A stretch of DNA of 22,742 nucleotides from Penaeus vannamei. Its lineage: Eukaryota > Arthropoda > Malacostraca > Decapoda > Penaeidae. Made by a program: the position numbers and the translations under genes. The DNA lies in assembly GCF_042767895.1 (NCBI RefSeq), contig NC_091582.1, positions 28,571,734-28,594,475 of the forward strand, read 5' to 3'. Under the pieces are notes generated by a model, which saw nothing but the letters and a program-made list of their open reading frames with translations, made no database searches and was not told the origin of the DNA. This document shows positions 8,785 through 19,100 of the stretch, piece after piece. Each line of letters begins with the position of its first letter. The stretch's first letter is position 1.

Positions 8785-11628
8785 CAAAAGATAGGAATGC
8801 ATTACAATTTTGTCACTATTTAATTTTTTTTCCAAAGCTGGAACTTTATTATTAACCAGTGCAAAAAACAGCATTAAAAAACAAACTACAAATCGACCAT
8901 CATAAACACCAACAGCATCTGACAGATTGTGGAACACATCCAAGAAAAGCTACATAATAACAACCAAATACTCACAAGCCTAGTCATCATCCTCAATTAT
9001 ATATTTGACACAGTCTACGACATAATTACGCCTTTATCTTCTTACACTTACCGAGCTTTCAGTAGAGTGGGATGCTTGGCAACAACTGTACTAAGCAGCT
9101 CTCGTGCTGTATCCAAATTACCTGAAATGGTTCATAATCAAATTCTATTCCACAAAGGTCATTCATTGGAACTAAACTTAAAAATTGATTATTGAAATTA
9201 TATAGTCAGATAATGTCCCAGAAATTGTTTAAACTTAATCAAAATGTAAGAATATAATACTCTTTGTATTATATTATGACTTTTCCCATTTCCACTCAAT
9301 GTCAAATATATATAACAATTATATCCTCAAATATACTAAGTCTATATATATATCCTACTAAAGAATAATAATCATTTTTCCTTTTCCTTTTCTTGCCCTT
9401 CTTACATATCTTTAAAGATAGATAGATATAAGATATACATTATGTGCATGTACTTGGGACGTGAAATTAATCTTCATTAATAAATGAAAAAAAATACATA
9501 TTATCAAAAAAATATTCAGACTGTCTTCATACACAGCCTTTAATTACAATAGAAAAAAAAATTAGCTAGCCAAAAATACTACTACTTAACCAAATATTTT
9601 AACTGAAAAGACAATTGTAACATCACAGTCAGAGAGACTGGTATTCATCAAAATCATTTCAGCATTATGAGACCTCCATTGAGGTACAAAAAAGAAAATA
9701 AAGGGAGAGAGAGGATAAAAGATATGTACATACAAACTTCCTACCGCAGATGACCCTGGTCTGGAGAGAGGTCCAGGGTCACTTTCTTTACCTTGTGTTT
9801 CCTCAAATTCTGCCCATTGCATGAGAAGGCGGGGTTTACTGGGGCAATGTATCCACGCACCACGACGGTATGTGTGCCTCACGTCCTCCCAGCTCACCCC
9901 AACCTTTATCCACGCGGGGGTGAGCGGGGGACATCTCAACACTCTTTCAGCCATACTTATATTAACACTGAGTTTGTCTTTGAGCTGTTTGTAAGTCTGG
10001 GGCTCTGTTTCTACTATTTTTTTCCTCTGTTCATTGCCTGTCTGGTCATTCTGGCTGGCAGAGTCCATTTCTGAGATACAGTTTGAGAGCACATGGACCT
10101 CACACACTTTGGCGTCTTTATCACAGTTACACTGGTCACTATTCCCAACTGAGGAGTCGTCCCTTGTACTTTCATTCTGTGCATTGGCAACAGAGCCCCG
10201 GTTACCTGAATCATCTCTATCTTTAACATCTTTAACATCAACTACACTCTCATCATTTACCTGACTATTCTCATCAGACTTATCATCACAATTTTTTCTC
10301 TTAGCTATGCACTCAGAAGCTATGGCAGAGTTCTCACTACTTTCACCACCTCCTTCCTCAGCCTCTGCCTTTTCTGCTTCCTTCTTATCACCACTTGCAT
10401 CACTCACTTCTTTCTCTTTCTTTTCGCTTTGTTCACTGTGTACTGCATCCATGATGTCTTGCACATGCTTCTCCATGTACGAAGCATAGCGGCACCACAT
10501 GTCTTCATATAGGGCACAGGCTACAAGAGCACGTTCAAAGAGTGGAATTATTCGAACAGGGTCTCCTACCCCAATTTCAAAGTCTAAATATTCATTCCAG
10601 TTCTTGAGTTGTTTCTTATCTAGAGGTTTCACATGAAAATAAGGTCTTTTTATCTGGAAGATGAGAAGAAATTGTAAGCAACACAAAATGTCAAAAAGAG
10701 AATGCTAAATACTTACCTAACAACAGCAGTGTCAGATTTTTTTGGCCTACCTTCTCATGTGCAATTAATAGGAGTGGCAGGGGGCAAGCTAGCCATAAAT
10801 TGTGGAACAGTACTATTACCACTTCATCAAAACCATTCTTTGTTTTACATTACTGAATATGCTGCTCATTTTTTTTGGCTCTGAGAGGAGCAATGTGAGG
10901 AGCTCAATTCAAATTTTTTCCCATAAAATGCACATTAATAAGGCTTACTATATCATACTTCATCCCATTTATATCTGGCATTTACAAAGTTAAAACCTGT
11001 ATCTTAGGTATATGCTCTCTTTTAGAAATCATACAATTATATTATCCTTTTTACTTAAAATTCCAACTCATACTGAGAAGTCGGTAATGATTTCAAGTAG
11101 AAATTAACATAGAGAGCTCAAAGGAAAAAAAAATGAATACCATTTTCTCCTGACAAATCAGCCCTTTTAAAAAGTAGATATCAAACAGAACTACTTTCCT
11201 TTTGTAAAACAGTATACTTGTAATCAAAACATCAAAAACAGAAGTAGAATACCCAGAGAATACCCCTTTTCATTTAAAGCAAAAGGGTCACCTCACCAAA
11301 ATACTGACCCTTTCCTCAAACTTCCATCTCTTGTCAACCTCCTCCTCATTGTGTTCATGAGCCTTAATGTAAGAAGCCACTAGTTTCTCCTTCATGCGAG
11401 ATGTGAGCTTGTCTTCGGGCTGAGGAGTCTGTTGAAGGAAGACATAGTTAGCAGCTGATGATAAAGTTCTTTAATTCCATGCTTTTATTCCCATCATAAA
11501 AAATTAGGGGATAAGGAGAGAAAAGTGGATAAGTGACATTATCAATAATATATCCAACTGAAAGACCTATTCCATCTAAAGGACTCCATTTCATGGACTA
11601 TATAAATGTACACAAAGGTGCTGTACTA

Positions 11629-11660
<32 letters not shown>

Positions 11661-11858
11661 AGGAGAAGGAGGAGAAGGAGAAGAAGGAGAAGAAGGAGAA
11701 GAAGAATGAGAATGAGAAAAAGGAGAAGGAAAAGGAGAAGAAGGAGAAGAAGAAGGAGAAGGAGAATCATCATCATCATCATCATTATCATTATCATCAT
11801 CATCATTATCATAAATATCATCAATATCAATAGCAATAATAATATTAATATTAAGATA

Positions 11859-11905
<47 letters not shown>

Positions 11906-11941
11906 TAATAATAATGTAAACAAAGGTGCTGTATGTCGTCG

Positions 11942-11983
<42 letters not shown>

Positions 11984-12661
11984 AGAAGGTGGAGAAGGAG
12001 AAGGAGGAGAAGGAGACGGAGACGAAGGAGAAGGAGAAGGAGACGAAGGAGATGAAGGAGAAGGAGAAGGAGAAGAAGGAGCAGGAGAAGAAGAAGAAGG
12101 AAAAGGAGAAGGAGAAGAAGGAGAAGGAGAAGAAGGAGAAGGATAAAGAGAAGAAAGAGAAGAAGGAGAAGAAGGAAGAGAAGGAGGAGGAGGAGGAGGA
12201 GGAGGAGGAGAAGGAGGAGAAGAAGGAGAAGGAGAAGGAGAAGAAGGAAAAGGAGAAGAAGGAGAAGGAGAAGGAGACAAAGGAGAAGGAGAAGGAGACA
12301 AAGGAGAAGGAGAAGGAGAAGACGAAGAAGGAAAAGGAGAAGAAGAAGGAAAAGGAGAAGGAGAAGGAGAAGAAGGAGAAAGAGAAGAAGGAGAAGGAGA
12401 AGGAGAAGAAGAAGAAGGAAAAGGAGAAGAAGGAAAAGAAGAAGGAGAAGGAGGAGAAGAAGGAGAAGGAGGAGAAGATGAAGAATGAGAAAAAGGAGAA
12501 GGAAAAGGAGAAGAAGAAGCAGGAAAAGGAGAAGGAGAAGAAGGAGAAGAAGAAGGAGAAGAAGAAGTAGAAGGAGAAGGAGAAGGAGAATCATCATCAT
12601 CACCATCATTATCAGCAATATCATCAATATCAATAGCAATAATAATACTAATATTAATAAT

Positions 12662-12696
<35 letters not shown>

Positions 12697-12877
12697 TAAC
12701 AATAATAATAATAACAACAATAACAATAACAATCATCATCATCATCATCATAATAATAATCATAATAATAATCATCATTATCATCATCTTTATCCTTATT
12801 TTTATCATTATCATCATTATCATTATAATTACCATCATCATCATCATCATCATCATTAATACTACTACTACTACTAC

Positions 12878-12929
<52 letters not shown>

Positions 12930-13133
12930 TATCATTATCATCATCATCATCATCATCATCATCATAATAACAATAATAATAATAACAATAATAATAATAA
13001 CAATAATAATGATAACAATAATAATGATAACAATAATAATGATAACAATAATAATGATAACAATAATAATGATAACAATAAAAATAATAATAATAATAAT
13101 AACAACAACAACATGAAGGATAAGGAGAAGAAG

Positions 13134-13165
<32 letters not shown>

Positions 13166-16100
13166 GAAGTAAAAGAAAAAGAAGAAGAAGAATGAGGATT
13201 AGGTAGACCTGCAAAATAAATAACAAAAAGTAACAGTAATGATAGTATTCAAAATCTAAACTAATTTCAAGGAACAGCATAAACAGGTGAACTCAGGTAA
13301 GCCTGGAACTGAATCCTTGGTGATTAAAAGCTTGTAAAAAAAATATATATATATATAAATAATGAATGAGCATTACTATCTTCAGTGTACAAGAGGTGTA
13401 TCTGACCAGTTTCAATTATACATTCATAAAAAATATATATATTTCTGATGTAAATAAAATCAAAACCAGCCAACTCTATCTTATTGTGAGAAAATATTAA
13501 TTTTGCATTGTCAGAATGAACAACTAAAAGCTTGTGAAGCAATCTATAAGAAAACAAAATAAAGAAAGAAAAATCACAAAGACCATTGCATGTACAATTG
13601 TCTGAACTGTTTTCTATAGATAGTAGACACGTCAACTCTGTGATTGTTTCCATTCTCATCCTACAACTTAAACATATTCAGGTGTGCAGCTTGTAGGCCA
13701 GGTGCAAATGAACACCCATGTACAGTGACAACTCTATGCCTCCACTTAGCTATGTACCTTAGTCTTTATATTTTTTTTTGACATTTTCCAATGACTATTT
13801 TTGTTATCCGGATTGCTCAATCCAGATGGTAATAGGCTGTTTTCCTTGCACAGATTCCACATAACCTCTCTAGATATACTATAACTCAGTGCAAGAATAA
13901 CAACATTATATAACATATTGTTACTTGTCTTTTTCTTCTTCTCTATTTTATAATACAACCTGCATCACCAGTCATGGCAGGCAGATATAGGATCCTGAGT
14001 ATTTTATTTTTTTGCACCTTTTAATTTGTTAAAAATCTAATTTTCTAGACATAAAATTGCCAATTTGGCTTGAAATATTTTCAATCAAAAATAAAAACCA
14101 TAACAAAACCCGGATTTGGTAATTTATTGGTTAGGAAACCTCAAGATACAGCCTACCTCCCTAATTCCCAGTTACCCACATACCCCATAATCTTCCAGTA
14201 CATGTTATTTGTAACCAATGGTGTGTATTTAGTTATCACTGCATTAAATCTATATATATCCACTGCAATAACATTCATGAATAAAATTCCATACATGGTG
14301 AACTAATGCTCATTATGAGGTTTACTTGAAATATTTCAAGCTGCAGCCTGAGAATGTAAACAATCAGAGTTGCCAGTTCTATTGTCCCTTAAATGCCGGT
14401 GTACCAGGTATATGTGGAGGCATCTGTACCTGGCATCAAAGGGTTAAATCTGTTAATTTCCCTTTCATTTTCTCTAATATTACAAGTGAAATGTATTTTG
14501 GGAGACTTTCTAACATAAATAAAATTAGCATATCATTTTGATTAAGAGATTTTCACTTAATAAAGCAGGGAACATCCAAAAAAAAATATGGTTTACAACA
14601 TAAAAATAGCTCTTTCTCTCAAAAAAAGCAAGCAAGCATACTGAAGTTTTTGGAAATCAATATACAAAGTTATTGAATTTTCAATCCACAGTCAGACACT
14701 TGACGATTACTCCCCTCACTGAAAAAGAAATATTGTACCTTGTGAACAGACTTTGGAGGCACCATGGAGCATGGTGTGTACTTGATCTTGAGTTCCTCAC
14801 ATGTCTCTTTCCGTAGCTTTTGGTACTCTTCCACAGAGAGAAGGTTACGAGGATGGTGGTCCCTTATTATGGCGAGGAAACTGAAGGGGGTAGTTAATAC
14901 TTTACCCTTATAGAGTAATATTAGGCTATGTATATTTGATAATTATCATTGAAACATGTACTTCATATCTCTTTTACAGTAAAAAGATGAGAGTTCAACC
15001 TATAAATTAGACAGCTTTCTAAGCATAAATAACCCCCATTTTTGGCTAATCACTTACTGGTCCCAGTGTTTATTGTACAGCTTCGTTGGTGTAGACAGAA
15101 GTCTCTTGTACAATCCCATGACTTGAACAAGGTCTCCTGTGTCATGTTGTTCATAGTTTATACAAGTTTCCCAAAGAGGAGAACTGTGCCATCCTCTCCC
15201 TGCCGAGTCTAGACCATACTCGTACAACCTGCAAACAGTGTTAATATCATTATACAAAGTTCATGACATATGGAGAAACAAATGGAAGTTTGGAAAAGAC
15301 TGAGAGGCAAATCAAAATGCTTGATAAAAATAATAACTTATGTATTTTTATCAATTCATAACAAAGTCCAATATAAACAGGTGGTTGAAATAACATATAC
15401 ATGTTAAAAATAAAAAAGTCTTTACATGTCTGTACCCATTTCAGCTTCTACAATCGATTCTTATCTAATGTCATGAAAGGAACAGCATCACATTGCATCA
15501 CCTAACAGTCATGGTGACAAAACCTACAAATACACTTTACAAAAAGAATACTGATATTCACTCCTTGAGTCATACTTACACTCGGATACACTGAGGCTCC
15601 AGCGACTTCCCTTTGCCATAGGAGATGAAATTCTCCACAAGTGGAACCCACAAGTCTGTGCAAAACGGCACACATTCACTTCCAATGAGAAGAATACCAA
15701 GAGATCTGTGGGTGAAAATTAAAACACAAAAGAAAAATAAAATACATATAGGTAAATAAGTTTTAAAAAATAAAGAAGAAAATAAAAGACAAATGTAGAA
15801 AATACAGAAGAGAAGACAAGAGAAGAAAAGTGAAGAGAAGAGAAGAGAAGAGAAGGGAAGAGAAAGGAAGGGAAGGGAAGGGAAGGGAAGGGAAGGGAAG
15901 AGAAGGGAGGGGAAGAGAAGAGAAGTGAAGAGAAGAGAAGTGAAGTAGAGAAGAGAAGGGAAGAGAAGGGAAGGGAAGAGAAGAGAAGTGAAGTGAAGAG
16001 CAGGGAAGAGAAGAGAAGAGAAGAGAAGAGAAGAGAAGAGAAGAGAAGAGAAGAGAAGTGAAGTGAAGTGAAGTGAAGTGAAGTGAAGTGAAGTGAAGTG

Positions 16101-19100
16101 AAGTAAAGTAAAGTAAAGTAAAGTAAAGTAAAGTAAAGTAAAGTAAAGTAAAGTAAAGTAAAGTAAAGTAAAGTAAAGTAAAGTAAAGTAAAGTAAAGTA
16201 AAGTAAAGTAAAGTAAAGTAAAGTAAAGTAAAGTAAAGTAAAGTAAAGTAAAGTAAAGTAAAGTAAAGTAAAGTAAAGTAAAGTGAAGTGAAGTGAAGTG
16301 AAGTGAAGTGAAGTGAAGAGAAGAGAAGAGAAGAGAAGAGAAGAGAAGAGAAAAGCAAAGTAATTAGGGAGGAGAAGACAAATAGCAGTATTTTTTTTTA
16401 TAATTGTGAAATTCAAAGTAAGATTTTTAAAACAATTTAACTGTTAATCCTGGAATTTTCATTTTCATATTAACCTGTAAAAACATGAAAATCATAAAGC
16501 AAATTATCAGAGAAGGAAACAAATGGAGAATGAGGAGAAAAATTTTAAAACGCAATGTGGAAGAAAAGCAGAGAGAGAAAAAAAGAATTTAAATGAAAAG
16601 ATGATAAGGGAGAGTAAAGGGGATTAAAGGAAGAAATTCAAGAAGAAAATGAAGAAAAAAATATACAGAAACACATAAAAAAACAAGAAAGGCAAAGAAT
16701 AGGTAATGGGGAGAATATAGAAAAAGGAAACAAGGAAAATTAAAATGGAAAAAAGGACCCTAAAGCACACCAACAACAATAAAATGTCAAGCGGGAAAAG
16801 ATCATATACATAAAACAAGAAAAAACAAAAAAATAAACACACAAAATTCAAAATCAAAGAGAAAAAAAAAAATCTCAAACCTTTCTGTATTTTTGTGCCT
16901 CATCTCCATGTCACTGATCTTCTTCCAATAGGCAAAGCAGTAAGGGTAGAGGGGCAGGAATCCCTCAAAAGCAGAACGGGCTGCTTCCAAGTTGTTCTGG
17001 AAGACAAAAAGAAAAAAAGAAAGAAAGAAAAAAAAAAAAAAACTATGTTGAAAAATAAGAGAGATCCTCTGAGTCTTGTGTTTATGTACATTTACATATG
17101 GATATGCATAAACATATACATTGTGTGCGTGTGTGCGTGCACGAGTATGTGATTGAGTGCATGAGTGTGTGCGCACATGAGTGAGTGATTGACTACATGA
17201 GTGTGTGCGTACATGTATGAGTCCGTGCGTGAGCAAGCGAGCGAGTGCGAGAGTGCATGCATGAGTGCACAATTGTGTAGATGCATGAGTGTGTATGTGC
17301 ATGAGTGCGTACGTGCATGAGTGTGTACATGCACGAGTGCGTGGATGCGTAAGTGAGTGTGTGAATGCGTGTATGATTGCATGAGTGCATGTGAGTCAGT
17401 CAGTCAGTCAGTCAGTCAGTCAGTCAGTCAGTCAGACAGTCAGTGCATACATAAATGAAAGAGAGTGAGAGAGTGAGTGAGTGCAAACATAAATGAAAGA
17501 GAGTGAGTGAGTGAGTGAGTGCATGTGTGTATAGACTAATTAACCTTCATTTTCAACACATTTCTTGAATAGCAAGTCTTACTAGCCAAAACTGCAGACA
17601 AGGAAAAAGCATACTGATAATCTAATGCTCCTGCAGCTAATTATGCATTTACCCTATGTTGCACTTATATGTACACATCAGCAACTTACATCAACCTCAT
17701 TTGCAGACAAGGAAAAAGCATACTGATAATCTAATGCTCTTGCAGCTAATTATGCATTTACCCTACGTTGCACTTATGTGTACACATCAGCACCTTACGT
17801 CAACCTCATTTGCAAGTGTCACACATGAGTGACTTCATTGTCTATGGGTTGAAATCTGATTAGTCCATTCACCATTTTTATGTATGAAAGGAGAGGGAGC
17901 ACACAAAAATCTATGCATGCATATCACAAACTCGTCAATATAAATGCATTCCTCAACAAAACACACCTCTCTTGCTAACTCTTACCATGCTTTCCACGTG
18001 GTTGAGGAGGTATGTCCAACCATTGAAGTCGTAAGGATTCTCGCTCACAAACTGCCAGTACTGGTGAAGGATTGACCAAGCCGTCTCAATTTGTGCTTGT
18101 CTCTCCTCTGCTTTCTTTTCTTCCTCCTTTTTCTGGTTCTCCTCATCCTTCTTCTGTTCCTCATCCGTTTTATACGCAACTGTGATTTTAGCTACTTGAG
18201 AAGCAGATAGAATTTCTGTCCCTTCTTCCTTCTCTCCTTCATTCTTACCTAACAGTTCATCATAATATCTTTCTGTTTCAAGTTCCAGTTTTGCTGGGTC
18301 AGGTTCAGTAACTTCTTGCGATCTTTCCAAAACAGTCTGAGATTCTGCATTCATGTCTTTAGATGCTGAGAAATTTGCTGGCTGTGCTGCTGTAGCTGCC
18401 TGAGGGGCATTAGATGAAGGGGTCACATTGTCATACTCTTCTTCACTGTCAACGGTCTCAAGCTGCAGTTCACCTTCAAATTTATTATTACCCTGTGGTG
18501 TGGTCTCTTCTCCCATTGGCAGCTTCTCCCTTCTACTGGCCTCCTGGTCTGACTTTCCATTCTCTCTACAGCTGCTGTTTCCAGAGCCCTCCTGAATTGG
18601 GCCAGATGCATTCTGAACTTCCCCAAAAGGTGCTGCACTTGCATTCATCTCTGGACCCTCACCACTCTCATTCACTTGGCTGCTACTAGCACTGCCATTC
18701 TTCCCCCCATTTTCTGTTTTGACAAAGGAGTGCTGTAGGTGGGGGATGCCACTAAGTATCATGGGAGGATCAGCTTTGATTACACCCTTTCCTTTCCCCC
18801 CCCTCCCTCCATGCTTGCCCCTTCTCCCTCTCCCCCAACTGCCTCTGGGATTGGGTGGGGGTGTTCTTTCATGGTTGTATGGGCTATCATGGCTGTCATA
18901 GTGGCCAGAGCTTCCCATGCCATCCCTGTAGCCAGGATCACACTGCCTGCTATTCCTGAAAGATTCAAACAGAGATGTTTTCGACTATCAAAAAGAAGAA
19001 AATGGATGATATGAAAAATAAGTGGAAGCAACAATAATAAAGAGGAAATTATTAAAAATCTAGAGTCTATATAACAGTTTGCATAATGGGTGTCCATAAC

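Noticed and set aside
9793..10489. Plus-strand ORFs opposite exon 9
   Set aside because: They are antisense shadows of the conserved PRPF39 exon, with no independent evidence.
11591..13280. Long ORFs on both strands with poly-L, poly-I, poly-M or K/E-rich proteins (up to 293 codons)
   Set aside because: They are trinucleotide repeats read in frame. Several frames on both strands are open at once, and they lie within intron 7 of PRPF39.
15576..16416. Minus-strand ORFs of 217 and 260 codons with LLYFT/LHFTS repeats
   Set aside because: They are the pentanucleotide array, open because none of its variants makes a stop in these frames. The 260-codon one ends in PRPF39 exon 5 only because it reads through the intron in the same frame.
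17092..17390. Minus-strand ORFs rich in H, T and S
   Set aside because: They are the GTGA/GTGCATGA satellite in frame, within intron 3.
18414..19014. Plus-strand ORFs opposite exon 3
   Set aside because: They are shadows of the PRPF39 N-terminal exon and have no recognisable protein.
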